Source: Symbiodinium kawagutii (Eukaryota; Sar; Dinophyceae; Suessiales; Symbiodiniaceae). Taken from it: 64,000 bases of DNA. Below are positions 53,690-64,000 of this stretch, one piece after another. The notes beneath the pieces were generated by a model. The model did not search any database. It worked only from the letters and a program-made list of their open reading frames with translations, and was not told where the DNA came from. The stretch covers positions 394,607-458,606 of the forward strand of contig VSDK01024297.1 of assembly GCA_009767595.1 (NCBI GenBank). The letters run 5' to 3'. The position numbers and the translations under genes were made by a program. Positions within the stretch are counted from its first letter, which is position 1; every line of letters begins with the position of its first letter.

Positions 53690-54959
53690 GGTTATCAGCT
53701 GACCGAGACGGCGCAGTGAAGCAGAAATCAGCTGAACTATCAGCATTTTGTGGACAGAGCCACCAATGCAGTTTGATCAAGCGTGTATTCATTGAGATGG
53801 CAGGAGAAATCCCAAAGCGCGGAGTTCCGCCTATACAGGATTTTTTATGATAGCAGGTGCGAATCATGGTGTTATTGCCACCTTCCGTGAGCTGGATGGG
53901 GAAGTGTTGAAGAGCCCCGGATATGTATATACCGGTTTTTTTGAATCAAAATAGCGGACAGAAACCTTGTTGCCGCTCAGTTATCAGAGGATTTTTATGC
54001 TGCGGTGCTGTGTACTGCCGGACCGATTCCTCAATATGACATGGCACATGGTGACATTTCAGTGCTGGCGGATGCAAAAGGAATGCACGTGAAAAGGTGT
54101 TTCATCTCTGCTGTTCTTTACTCGGACAAGAAGGAATGCTGAATGGAGATGATGAATTTGTACTTTTGATGTCCTCTCCTTACACTACATGTATCTCCAT
54201 GTGCGAATATGACTCAAGTGATTACGTGGCAGATAATGAGATCTGTGCCGTCATGCCCTTGCAATCACTGTCGATCCTCGTTACGCACTGGCAAGCCGTC
54301 ATTTGTGCAATCTCACAGCTTGCGCTCTGCCTTGGCGGCGTGGCCGACAGCTTATATCAGGGCTTTGCCAAGCACGGCATAGCATGCTGCCTGGACATGA
54401 CGGAACCCACTGTCCAGCCACGGGGTTGCTTGTGGCTGCAGAATGTGCGGGAAGTGCTGCAGCAGGCAGGGGCAGAGGACAACTGCTTCGTGGGCCTCTA
54501 GCGTTTTCTAGGGCGTGGTTTGCTCCGGCAGATCGTTTGCCGGGACCTCTTGAAGGTTTGCGAGCTGCCATGGTTTGAGCCTTGCAGTAATGAGTTTTTG
54601 GCTCTATGGGTTCCAACGCTCGTTCTGGTTTTCTGACCATGCTGCAGGGCTTTGGCAAGAAACTGAGAGGATCGGGTCTGCCGAAGGTGTGGCAGGCCAT
54701 CGGACCTAAGCCTTGTGCTGTTGGTCCAAGACGGTTGACGCCATCCTGGGACGGACTGGAAATTCATGCACCTTACGTCTAACATATACCATCGATCGAT
54801 TTCGCGGGCACACTTGGCACTTCGGTGCAGAAATATATCCAGAAGCAACTGTTTGTGGTTCGGGGGTCGGAGCATGAGCTACCAATCAACCAAATTGACA
54901 CAGAAAGCGAGCGGTCCCCCAAGAAACGCTACGCCGGGAAGTGGGCCTGGGGCAGTGAG
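53690..54959 (+). pseudogene. 1.27-kb intronless coding block broken by frameshifts and stops
   Basis: Successive frames read as one protein: DRDGAVKQKSAELSAFCGQS and LIKRVFIEMAGEIPKRGVPP; then GANHGVIATFRELDGEVLKS; then IADRNLVAAQLSEDFYAAVL and PQYDMAHGDISVLADAKGMH; then (54097-54501) GDDEFVLLMSSPYTTCISMC and SILVTHWQAVICAISQLALC; then RQIVCRDLLKVCELPWFEPC; then LQGFGKKLRGSGLPKVWQAI and TSVQKYIQKQLFVVRGSEHE. Shifts fall near T or A runs (53844, 53940, 54130), and a TAA splits the last part at 54780. It ends at GGCAGTGAG|GTGGCT or shortly after. It has no introns and is clearly a decayed gene. The family is not recognised. Two overlapping minus-strand ORFs are shadows. Confidence 0.6.
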
Positions 54960-55966
54960 GTGGCTTCCCCATGAACCAGTTGGACTACTACCAGCTTAAT
55001 CGTGAATAAACCATCAACCGTCAAAGCCAATCATCCATTTGCCGGGTTGTTTCACCGTGAATCAGCCACCTAGCCATCATTTTTTCCGGTTGGTTAAACA
55101 TGAACGAACAGTATTGACCATCAGTTGTGGGCTTGTTCAACCATGAATGAACCTCCTGAATGAACCACGTTGCCCATAACAGTTTTTTCAAGTTGCGGAA
55201 GCGTTCATGAACCACACGCGCCATCATTTTCCAGGTTGTTCAAGCATGAACGAACCATTTTGACCATGTTCTTCTCAAGTCTCCACGCCATGAATGAACC
55301 GTAGTAATCACCATTCCTATGACTTGTTTCAGCATGACTAAACCACACCAACCGTTTTTTTGGCTGTTCGAACATTCATGAACCATATCCAGCATTATTT
55401 ACCATATTGGGGGATGCCTGACCAGTAATTAACCATATGAACCACCATTTTCAGGTTGTTGGTTGAATCACCACGTGAACCATATTAACAAACATCCTTT
55501 AGGTTGCATCACCATGACTAAACCGTGCTAACCTTCTCTTTCGAGTTGGTAGACCATGGATCAACCATCAGCCATCAATACCAAACATCAAATTTTGGGT
55601 CGGTTAGGTATTGAAAAACGAATCGAAACATTATTTTCAACATGTTTCACCATTAACCATGCATCCATCGTTAGTGAACCATATGAACCATTATTTGCTG
55701 GATTATTTCACCATTAATGAACCACATTGACATGGGCGTTTCTCTAAATAAGGACCCCCCAAATCATTCATTAGTTACCATCGATAACAATATACCCATC
55801 ATGTTTAGGAGTTTCCCAATTTTGATAAATCCTCATGGTTGTGGGTAAAAACCCTCTAACCCTGGTTCCCTTATCATTTACCATTTTCTTCATGATTTGG
55901 TTGGTCATTATAAGCCATTATTAGTAGGTCATTATAAGCCATAGCCATTTGAATCATTTTAACCCC
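54960..55966. other. AACCA/CATGAACCA-rich stretch upstream of an exon
   Basis: Strong bias to GAACCA, ACCATGA and AACCATATT words on the plus strand. A family 1 copy lies at 55732-55836, and a reversed, degenerate family 2 copy (GGTTGTGGGTAAAAACCC to AAGCCATAGCCATT) at about 55838-55949. No coding island. Confidence 0.45.
55732..55836. mobile_element. Family 1 element, degenerate
   Basis: CATGGGCGTTTCTCTAAATA to CCCAATTTTGATAAATCC, with CCAAATCATTCATTAG in the core. Confidence 0.55.
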
Positions 55967-56109
55967 ATGTCGTTGCCTCATCCTGCTGTTCTCTCGGCAA
56001 GGCTCCTGGAGTTGCAGCTCATGAGTTTCGAATGCCGCCATGCAGCGCAAGAACGGAGGTGGGGGGGGCCTTGCCGCGGCGCGCGGCAGCCTGGCAGTGG
56101 TCCCAGCAG
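55967..56109 (+). CDS. Probable first coding exon (unit 11)
   Basis: ATG at 55967. The frame reads MSLPHPAVLSARLLELQLMS, FECRHAAQERRWGGPCRGAR, then QPGSGPSR, closing at CCCAGCAG|GTTGTAG. No acceptor lies nearby upstream, which favours a start exon. An opposite-strand 61-codon ORF overlaps it and is likely a shadow. Confidence 0.5.
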
Positions 56110-56169
56110 GTTGTAGCTTGGCATTGATGAAGAGATGGCGAGCTGGGTCAAGCAGTTAACCAACCAACT

Positions 56170-57358
56170 AATGTGGGTTAATATCCAACAAAACTATAAG
56201 GAAAACAATCGTTAATGATAGGGGAACCAGGGGTACAGGGTTTTGACCCATAGCCACATACGTTGATTTGTTTTTTGCCTCGATAAAGTGGATAGAAGTC
56301 GCAAAAGTGAAGGGTAATTGAGGGTCAATATATTCAACCCGGTCTTGATTTTGGGGTTTCGTAAGCGTAAAGACTTAAGAACCCCGAATTTGGCATTGGG
56401 GCCTGAGCCCCCTGGGTAAGAGCTTAATCATTATTCAATTAATTTAGTCAGGGCCCCCTAAAGCAAAAAAAACAGGGCTGTTTGCCTGGGGGTTGGACCG
56501 CAACCGCCCCGCTTTGGATAACTCCAGTCCAAGCTGTCCCTTGGGTGGTGATTTCCAGAAAAACCTTAGACGAGCAATCCACCATCCGCTGTCACTAAGG
56601 ATTTTTCGACATTTGTTTTGCAGTTTTTGGTGAAAGGGCATCTTCAATAGCCATGGCCCTTGTCAATGTGTGGAATTACATTTTTGCGAGAAATACATTT
56701 CATGAAAATGCCACTGTATTGTTTTGCTGTGGCTGAGGGAGCACGATTCACTACAAAGTATCATGAAACCGATGATTGACCTAAACACATCAAAAGAAAA
56801 ACATAGTTGGTTAAACAAAGTATATTGTGTTGCTGTTGGAATGAAAGGTTGCCTTTCCGAATGGTCTGGAAACATGTCAATATATTCACTCAAAGGTGTT
56901 CCTTTTTGCTCAATTGTCACCGCAAACATGCAGAATTCAGTTCTCTTCCCCGCCCAAATAAATCCAGATCGTTCATATGTTTTTTACCTATTACCCACTA
57001 CTCAAAATATATTGTCACTCAGTAACCCATTACTCAATATATCCCGTTATCGCAGATTATTTTACCAACCCGCTACTTAAAATATCCTGTTATCATCCTG
57101 GTGTCCATTAAATGATACACCATAAATGATAATTGTCACAGGTATGAACCATATCAGCCGTATCAATTGTGGTTCATGCTACTTAAACTGGTCAATATGG
57201 CCTATACGATAAATACGGATTTCATACAGTAATAATTTGCCATAATTAAAATGGTTATTATATTGTATGAAGTTATGATGATATCTTATTGATATGGTGG
57301 AAATCCCCCATTATTGGTAAATTAATATTGACCCAAAGCCATACGGTTATCATTCACC
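56170..57358. other. Spacer with a partial family 2 end and an unresolved coding-like patch
   Basis: A partial family 2 right half (GGGGAACCAGGGGTACAGGG to TTTTGACCCATAGCCA) lies at 56218-56257. 56460-56640 is open in one plus frame (LFAWGLDRNRPALDNSSPSC) and one minus frame (GWWIARLRFFWKSPPKGQLG). 56724-57080 has a 118-codon plus ORF (DLNTSKEKHSWLNKVYCVAV). None has splice support. Confidence 0.3.
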
Positions 57359-57515
57359 ATGGCCGGTTCCCTGGCGTTGCTGTTGGGGCTCGGCCAGGCG
57401 CGCCCTGAGCGCTTTGAAGCTGACGACGACATCGACCCCACGCTGCGCTGCCAGCGCCAAGCTCACCACGCGGTGCTGCGAGGCAGTCCTGGGGGCGCCT
57501 TGGGGACCTCCCACG
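57359..57515 (+). CDS. Probable start exon with signal-peptide-like N-terminus (unit 11)
   Basis: CACCATGG start context. The frame reads MAGSLALLLGLGQARPERFE, then ADDDIDPTLRCQRQAHHAVL and RGSPGGALGTSH, donor CCCACG|GTTATGG. The Leu-rich start resembles a signal peptide. The minus strand is also open (65 codons). The downstream intron opens with GGTTATGGTCATTGGTTGG. Confidence 0.5.
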
Positions 57516-57774
57516 GTTATGGTTATGGTCATTGGTTGGTTACCCATGGTTGGTGCCTAGTCACAAGGGAATGATATATATATATATATATAAACAATTA
57601 TAGGGGTTATATGGGGATATACCCGGTATAGTGGTGAGTTTATTACTTTAGATCACTGATATTGGATGATTTAGGGGGTACCCAATTTTGAGAAACATCC
57701 ATACGGTTGTGGGTTCATGGCTATAGCTACTATGGTGGTAGGTTTTGCGGGGCATCCATCATGGAATCCCTGGG

Positions 57775-57895
57775 TGAGGGTTTCTCAAGCCAGCTTGGGG
57801 TACCCCAATGATATGGATGGATTTTATTACAGTATTAGAAGTGGTTGACAAACTGGATGATAACAAGGAGTCCCCCTGGTTTGAGCAACCCCCAT
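57775..57895. mobile_element. Family 1 element
   Basis: GGGTGAGGGTTTCTCAAGCC to CCCTGGTTTGAGCAACCCCC. A half copy (GGGTACCCAATTTTGAGAAAC) precedes it at about 57675-57703. Confidence 0.55.
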
Positions 57896-58174
57896 CAGGT
57901 TGTGGTTAATGGCAATGGTTTATTACCAATTTGGTGGCGGGTCAATATCAACCATCCATAAAGATCCAAAATTGATAAAGAAGATTGTCGCAACGATTTC
58001 TAGTTCGGTCGTTGGGGGGATGTGAGCAGCCAGGGGTACACGTTATTGATCTACCGCAGCAAAATGACACCCCCATCCAAATTGTGGCTGAAATTCACCG
58101 CAATTCAGCTGCCAAAACTGGTGGTTAGTCAAAAGTGAATTGACGGCATCACCTAGTGAGGACTAAACCAACTA

Positions 58175-58292
58175 TATGGCTATGGGTCAATATTAACCAA
58201 CAATAATAGGGGTTAATAACCAACCATTTTCAAGGGAAACCAATGGTTGATGATGGGGAACCAGGGGTACGGGGTTTTGACCCACAGCCATA
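58175..58292. mobile_element. Inverted-repeat element, family 2 (well preserved)
   Basis: TATGGCTATGGGTCAATATT to TTTTGACCCACAGCCATAT, with GGGGAACCAGGGGTACGGGG in the core. This is the best-preserved copy and a good reference for the family. Confidence 0.8.
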
Positions 58293-59140
58293 TAATCATC
58301 ATTGAAACTTAAAACCAAGTCTCCAAGTCTATCCATGATCACGTAACCATAATTAATGATTGATTGGGTTGATCATCATTTCCAACTATGGCAATCAAAC
58401 AAACGGTAAGGTCAACAAAAACCCAACTAAATTATGCACCACTGATTGATAGGATAACCAGGTAACTGGTTGATTTGATCATTAAGCATAACATAAATGT
58501 CTCAATCATCCTCAACCCCCAACAACTCAGTAGGGTTGAGCAAACATGATATCATTGATGATTGCGCTGGGTTAAACGAACGTAGATGGGAGAACTTCCA
58601 TTTTTAATACGAAAGAGGATCCACAATGGTTGTTTTCAAATTTACGCTAGTTAAAGTCAAAGTAAGACTCACACCATTCTGAACCATCACCAAAATGAAC
58701 AAAAAACGACACAGCTAATTTGCCAATGGCTATCACTTGTTTCGAGAGGGGATCCGTTGGCTGATGAGAATAAACAAGTTTGGTTGTAGAGGATGCTCAT
58801 GGTTTGCCATGGCTGAGAGCGACCAATCGCAAATATTCATGATTGATGGCTCCAACCCACAAACAACAACCATCAATGTACTTTCCATCAACAACCATGC
58901 ACGAGCCTATACAATTACAGAACATAATTAGAAGACAAACAGCAAATAGTAATGGTCACCTGTGCGGTATAGTATACCCTTGTGCCATGCTCTTCTGCTG
59001 GCTATAGGCGTTGGTACAAGCAGCGATTAGCCACAAATTTTGATTCGCACATGATCTCACCCCACCAAAATGGTGCTTGCGAAAGATTACAGCTGCATGT
59101 GCAGCTGGGGTTGCAAGTGGGATGGTAAATGACCTTAAAA

Positions 59141-59245
59141 GGTGTGTGTTTCTCAAGTCATCACGGGGACCCCCCAAATCATCCGATACGAACAATTTAC
59201 AAAAAAGAACCCAACCTTTTGTTGGTTTCCCAGTTTTGAGTAGCT
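59141..59245. mobile_element. Family 1 element next to a possible exon
   Basis: GGTGTGTGTTTCTCAAGTC to GGTTTCCCAGTTTTGAGTAG. The open frame before it (ITAACAAGVASGMVNDLKR) reaches AAAG|GTGTGTG at its first bases, so the element may again provide a donor. Confidence 0.45.
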
Positions 59246-59378
59246 TTTACCCAAAACTGGGAAACCAAGAAAATGTTGGTAGGTTTTGGTATAAGCTACC
59301 TTGGGTAGGTTGTAGGTAGCACCCATGGGAGTGATCAACGACCATGGTTCCTGATCGCCCACTGTCCAACCAACTCAG

Positions 59379-59476
59379 GAGCCCAGCGCCCAGCCGTTGG
59401 CAACGCAGGTTCTACTGGACCCCTCTGAGCACCGCATCGTACGCACTGAAGCCGCACGCTTGCTGCATGAGGCGGG
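59379..59476 (+). CDS. Exon-like coding island (unit 11)
   Basis: CAACTCAG|GAGCCC acceptor and GGCGGG|GTCATCG donor. The frame reads EPSAQPLATQVLLDPSEHRI then VRTEAARLLHEAG, typical globular-protein composition. A second frame (APSRWQRRFYWTPLSTASYA) is open. GATGGTAGTGATGAAG words follow. Confidence 0.55.
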
Positions 59477-59941
59477 GTCATCGATGGCATGCTGGTTGTC
59501 TAAGTTGATGGTAGTGATGAAGTAATCATTTTTAATGGCAATTGATTGAATGGTTGATTACTGGTTAGTGGTGAAATTCAGTTCATAATGATCAAGGATT
59601 TTGAGGGATGATTTGTTTTATGGACGGTTATTTGAATTTATTTGAGTTACAGTATTGTCTATGATCATCAATATCAAGGATATTGATCAAGTGAATATTG
59701 TCAAACAAATGGCAATCTGTGTTGTTCTTTATGATCATTTTATAGTTTAATTACTGATTAATTTTGACGATTCTGATCGTGCTAAGCCATGATTGGATCA
59801 TCCGTAATACAATCACAATACAATCACCACCCTGATTGACAATGGACCGCGGTTGACCATTGACCTGGTCTTTCACAAGCATTCTTCAGCAGTATTAACC
59901 ACGCTTAGCTGGCTGGTTACAAAGCACTATCACTATCATCA

Positions 59942-59978
<37 letters not shown>

Positions 59979-60365
59979 TTATTCTCAGCTATCGCTAAGT
60001 ATGAAACAACCATAAGCAGATGTTGACAGCATTGATGTTTGATCATAGTCAATCATTATCACGCAAGATCAAGCAACATCAAGCAACCATCAGTGAATCT
60101 CTGTGACAAACCATCACTCACGAGATAACCATGGCAAACCAGCACGAATCACTCTGAGCCGTGGGGGATCTCCTTGGGTGAAACGCCCTAAGAGGTTTAC
60201 CGTTTACCGACCTTGAGACAAATTCCCCCTGTCATCCGGTCACGCTTACCAATCCTAATTCTCACGGAAAGGCCAAAGAAAAAATCCTGGATAAAGAATT
60301 TATGTAGAATAATGTTTACAATAATATTATATGATTATTTTTTTCCAAGAATTGTTGTGCTACAA
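59477..60365. other. Intron-like stretch with (CAACAA)n patch
   Basis: Starts with TTGATGGTAGTGATG words. CATCATCAACAACAACAAC repeats lie at 59936-59985. No exon seen. Confidence 0.35.
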
Positions 60366-61080
60366 AGCATCGGATGGCCAAATGTCACATGGCCATCCAC
60401 AAGCCCGGTCGACCTGCCAGAGGCTGCCTTGCAGACCACCACTGTCACTTCTTTGGTGGCTGGAAGTTTGGTTACTTACGAACCAGGAGGCAGATTGCTG
60501 ATGGTTGTGGCAGTGGGCCAGGCTAGCTGCTGGGAGGCAGAAGTGCTGGGCTTCACTGATGAGGACAAAGTGAAAGCTGACAGCCCACGCCGCTTGTGAC
60601 CATGGCTGCGTTTGACCGCATGCAGAACAAGGAGAGGTTTGAATCGCAAGGGGATCACTTTGGGCATAAATTCAGGATCACTGTGCCCAAAGAAGAAGAT
60701 CTTGCTCTCCAATGGCATGTTCTCACTGATTTGGATGACGGGCTTTCAGTGCCTACAAAGCCTGCACTCCTGAACAGGTTTGGCCTCTTATGTTTGAGCA
60801 GTGTGGTGAGCCTCTTAGCCTGTCGTCTGCAAGGGTGGAAGGCTTGTTCTTGACTGTCCAGCAGTGCCAGGCTGTGCTGAAGCATTACAATGTTGGCTTT
60901 ACTTCGCAGACGGGTATGGCAACCAGCGTTCGACCACGAACTGGTTCTGAAGTACCTGCAGGTTCCTTCACCACTGTGGTGGTTAAGATAATTTCAGCTC
61001 TACCGAAAACATGTTGATCACGCTAGCATCATGCTCCACCAGGCTGAAATGACAATGCAGCTGGCAAAGAATCATGATCA
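60366..61080 (+). pseudogene. Frame-broken intronless coding block inside an intron
   Basis: Four consecutive plus frames: to 60599, TTTVTSLVAGSLVTYEPGGR and MVVAVGQASCWEAEVLGFTD; 60596-60790, FESQGDHFGHKFRITVPKEE and WHVLTDLDDGLSVPTKPALL; 60790-61017, SSARVEGLFLTVQQCQAVLK and TSQTGMATSVRPRTGSEVPA; then DHASIMLHQAEMTMQLAKNH. Each switch preserves coding character, so this is one decayed gene. It is interrupted at about 61090 by a partial family 1 element. Unknown family; probably a retrocopy or element remnant. Confidence 0.5.
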
Positions 61081-61291
61081 ACCATATTTGGGTATGTGCC
61101 AAAATAGTGGTATCCCAAAAACCAATGGCTTCTGAATAAAATGATCATTAGTTGATGGGCTATTGGTTACCCTTTTCTTGCACATACTTAAAACATATTA
61201 AAACCCTTGTTTGCACCACTATAATTCCTGATTATTCACCCTTACTAGTTGTTACAACCCGAACAAATCCCAATAAACCCAATAAACCCGA

Positions 61292-61317
61292 TCATATATA
61301 TATATATATATATATGT

Positions 61318-61348
<31 letters not shown>

Positions 61349-61350
61349 TC
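61292..61350. repeat. (AT)n / (TTTA)n microsatellite
   Basis: ATATAT run followed by at least eight TTTA units. ORFs over it (YIYICLFIYL) are artefacts. Confidence 0.9.
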
Positions 61351-62733
61351 TATGTGTTTTTTCGATTTATCTATATATATACACACTTGTTACTGGCTAG
61401 TGGTTGGAAAGGAGCAAGGCCAGGAACCAATCCCTATACCCTCCGGTGGAGGTATGGATCTACCAGCCATTAGCCAACTGGTAGACTGATAGTGGTATGA
61501 CAGAAGATTTGAAAGGGAAACCACTATGGTCAACATAGTAATCAGTGGGATTTTCAGGGGATTATTCCAGGGTGAAGTAATTACTATGGTCAACAGAAAC
61601 CATGGGATTTTCCAGGGTGAACTATGGTCAATATAGTAATCATTGGCAATCGTACACCAACGATTATTGCCCACAAATTCACCATTTCTAGCCATAAAAT
61701 GTTCATTACTCACTCAGAAGTACAGGTGTAATTGACGCAATGTTTTGTGAGTTCATTTGTACTCAATAAATTCACCGTAAATCAATTACAATTTGGCAAG
61801 GGTTAAGCATGAATGGACCACTGAGCTTAATTCAACCACCGCCAGCCACCACAAAACATCATGAGTCAGCCATGATTGCCCATTTATTAGATCATTGCAA
61901 ACCATCAACCATTTAGTTAGTTTATGTTTCATCAAAACAAATGAAAAAATAAAGATCTGTTGATTGACCGCTATTCAATTAACAATCCTCGGAGCATCAT
62001 TGCTTCTGAGCTACTTCGCTTCATCAGGAACCATTAGATTCCAATAACATCATAAATAAGAATCAATATACAAAACCATTGCTTGACCATTCACACCATT
62101 GATGAGCCATCAGTTCAATCAAGTCACCTTTACACCAATCAAGTCACCATGAGTTAACCATCCACTGACCATCACCAAAACAATTATTGATCTTTCACCA
62201 AAAGTTATTGACCACCATTATTCACCATGAACCGTCATTCTCAACCCATAAACCAGAACCAGTCAGTTACAAAGTGGAACCAACATTCATAACCTTGTAC
62301 TTTTCAGTACAAAAGGATACAAAAGGTGCAATATTTTTTCCATCCACCTAACTAACTCCATTTGTAAGCTGAATCGGAAATCAGCAACCATTAGTTGACG
62401 CAGTACAGGGCTACAAGTGCTTGGATGTGCAGCTGGGGCTAAAGCCATTGTTGTAAGCCTTATGTTTGGTAGCGGTTCACTCACCCCGTTACAAAACCAT
62501 GGGAATTGTGACCACTTGGGAGCCGTGGAGGTGCACCAACTAAGTTGCTCCAAGTACCTACCACAGACATTTATAGTAGGCATATAAACCCTATTCATCC
62601 TATTCAACTGTTGGTTATGATCCCAAAGTATCAACCATTTACCCCAACAATTTGTTGGTTGGTTCGTATTGATTTATGGTAACCATTCTGTAAGCCTCTA
62701 ACGAATTCCACTCGTTCCCCCTGTCCGCTGCAG
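61351..62733. other. Intron-like stretch, CCATCA-rich 3' half
   Basis: 61500-61640 repeats a CTATGGTCAACA...CCATGGGATTTTC(C)AGGG block about three times. 61800-62260 is AACCATCA/CCACCA-rich. The minus ORF at 62287-62634 has no splice support. Confidence 0.35.
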
Positions 62734-62853
62734 GTGCCAACCCTGTCGGACTCGGGGCTCGCGGCCGAAGCCTTGCGTCGCGCTGCGCGCAAAGAGACAG
62801 ACCGTGACGTGGCGGCACGGGGTATGACGGATGTACTCGAGATGTGTGGATAG
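62734..62853 (+). CDS. 3'-terminal exon (unit 11)
   Basis: CCCCCTGTCCGCTGCAG acceptor. The frame reads VPTLSDSGLAAEALRRAARK then ETDRDVAARGMTDVLEMCG, TAG at 62851-62853. Helical Ala/Arg/Glu composition. An internal CGGG|GTATGAC could be a donor if the exon is not terminal. The phase link to the 59379-59476 exon does not match directly, so an intervening exon is likely. Confidence 0.6.
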   Translation: MPTLSDSGLAAEALRRAARKETDRDVAARGMTDVLEMCG

Positions 62854-63175
62854 CCAACAAGAATGGTTCAACACCTACTATAGCTTAGGTCCTAGGTTTT
62901 TAATAGTTTTAGGTTTGTTGTCAATCCATTCTTGTTGGACCATGATATGGTTAAACACACCATTCAACACCAACAAGAATAGTTATTATATATGGTGTGT
63001 TTTTAATAGTTTTAGGTCTGTTGTCAATAGTTTTGATAGAGGATAACGATGATAAATACGGGATTATCTAAGTTGAGATAGGTTTGAGATAGGTCTGGCT
63101 GAGAGAGGATTGATCGCTTTCGATGGCTCCCTTGGAGATGCGCATTGGCCTTTTTTTGGTGAAAACACAATTTAT

Positions 63176-63283
63176 TTGGGGGTTTCTGAAAATTGGGAAT
63201 CACAAAGAAATGGTTGGTTTAGTACTATGAGTGGTTAAACCTGGATGATTTGGGGGGACCTCTATTTTGAGAAACCTCTATAT
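63176..63283. mobile_element. Family 1 element (near-complete copy)
   Basis: TTGGGGGTTTCTGAAAATTG to CCTCTATTTTGAGAAACCTC, with AAATGGTTGGTTTAGTACTA and GGATGATTTGGGGGG in the core. Confidence 0.65.
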
Positions 63284-64000
63284 GTGGATAGCTGGTTTTT
63301 TGGATGGTTGGTGTAGGCTACTCCCATGGTGTTCCGCAGGGCGTGCTGTACCTAACTGGCTCTTCCCTCACAAGAGCAAAATCTGTTAATTGCGTTTAGT
63401 TGGGTCATGTTTACCGGTCCCTGTTAAGATTTGTGTTGTAATTTATGTTATGTTCGCCAGGGGTACACGGTATTGACCCACAGCCATATCATCAGCATGA
63501 CGCCGAATCATATGTTCAACAAAAGGGACCCCTTCATCAGAAACAACATCGCCAATTATCAGAAAAAGGCAATTGTCGAAGCAAAATAATGAGTAGAATA
63601 AGCTGGCTGTTGGTTGGGAGGAGCCGGGGGTGCCAATAATATAGCCTTATAAAGGAGCTATCAGGAGGGTTCAAACCAAATGCTATTAAGCAGAGTTACC
63701 GCCACCACGTGTCATCAGGAATTATCAGGATGGACTCCTGCAACTATCGTACTTGTCAATAACGACTACATTGTACTTATGAAGAACTGTTTCATGTTAT
63801 CTAATTCTAGTTGTTGATACTGAATAACAGTTTTTGTAACGTAGTGGTTGTGGATAACAATTATCGACGTTCATCTTGCTGCAACTATCAACAACAACTA
63901 GTGTCACCATCAATATTGCTTGAAAGGAAACAACATCACCCACTATTTTCCACCATCATCAACCAGCAATAACTACCAGATTACTTTACCTATCAACAAC
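63284..64000. other. Window end, no gene seen
   Basis: A partial family 2 right end (GGGGTACACGGTATTGACCC to CAGCCATAT) lies at 63460-63489. The 64-codon ORF at 63445-63639 starts inside it and lacks support. CAACAACTA and CATCATCAACC words close the window. Confidence 0.35.

Noticed and set aside
54299..54875. Minus-strand ORFs of 133 and 125 codons
   Set aside because: They lie antisense to a plus-strand block whose frames are more protein-like and continuous over 1.27 kb.
1..64000. Dinoflagellate spliced-leader relics (CCATTTTGGCTCAAG)
   Set aside because: Looked for near gene starts on both strands and not seen. TATGGCTTGAG at family 1 ends is only a chance resemblance.

Overview
The window looks like nuclear DNA from a dinoflagellate, most likely a suessialean alga of the Symbiodinium/Polarella type. 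This is an inference. The support is: very short GC-rich coding islands (about 30-270 bp) separated by long AT-richer introns and spacers; splice sites of the form AG|G...|GT; many small inverted-repeat elements that coincide with splice sites; one intronless gene for a protein with an N-terminal ubiquitin-like domain and 41-residue VVTWG/VQD repeats, a type common in these algae; and no operons, ribosome binding sites or bacterial-style gene packing. I saw no rRNA, no tRNA, no CRISPR array and no dinoflagellate spliced-leader sequence. A 10-N assembly gap lies at 26491-26500.

Layout. Most real coding sequence is too short to appear as a long ORF, so I read the GC-rich islands by frame and splice signals. 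Almost all read on the plus strand. Tentative transcription units are: (1) islands at 821, 2503, 4124 and a stop-containing exon ending at 5045; (2) islands from 5889 to 19713, ending at a stop just after an inverted-repeat intron; (3) a coding block at 21069-21394; (4) islands from 21926 to a terminal exon with TAA at 33531; (5) a small exon pair at 37222-37369; (6) the intact intronless ubiquitin-like/repeat gene at 38158-39453; (7) islands at 40655-41626; (8) several short 3'-terminal exons at 42183-45026 and an exon at 45331; (9) a unit opening with ATG at 47292 and running to about 49666; (10) islands at 51003-52920; (11) islands at 55967, 57359, 59379 and 62734-62853. Exon membership of each unit is provisional. 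Adjoining phases match for some pairs (21926/22272, 24149/25311, 2503/4124) and not for others.

Intronless, frame-broken coding blocks sit among these: 13468-14996, 28300-29074 (with an intact 221-codon ORF), 45598-45978, 49258-49666, 53690-54959 and 60366-61080. They look like decayed retrogenes or mobile-element ORFs of unknown family.

The non-coding part is not featureless. At least four families of about 90-120 bp terminal-inverted-repeat elements are scattered through it. Three of them place a GT donor and/or an AG acceptor exactly at an exon edge, which makes them strong candidates for introners (transposon-born introns). Many introns also begin with a degenerate TGATGGTT-rich tract and end with its reverse complement AACCATCA, so the two ends of one intron could pair. 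A 134-bp palindromic tandem array (34.6-35.27 kb), a 98-bp tandem repeat, several minisatellites and AT-rich microsatellites complete the window.
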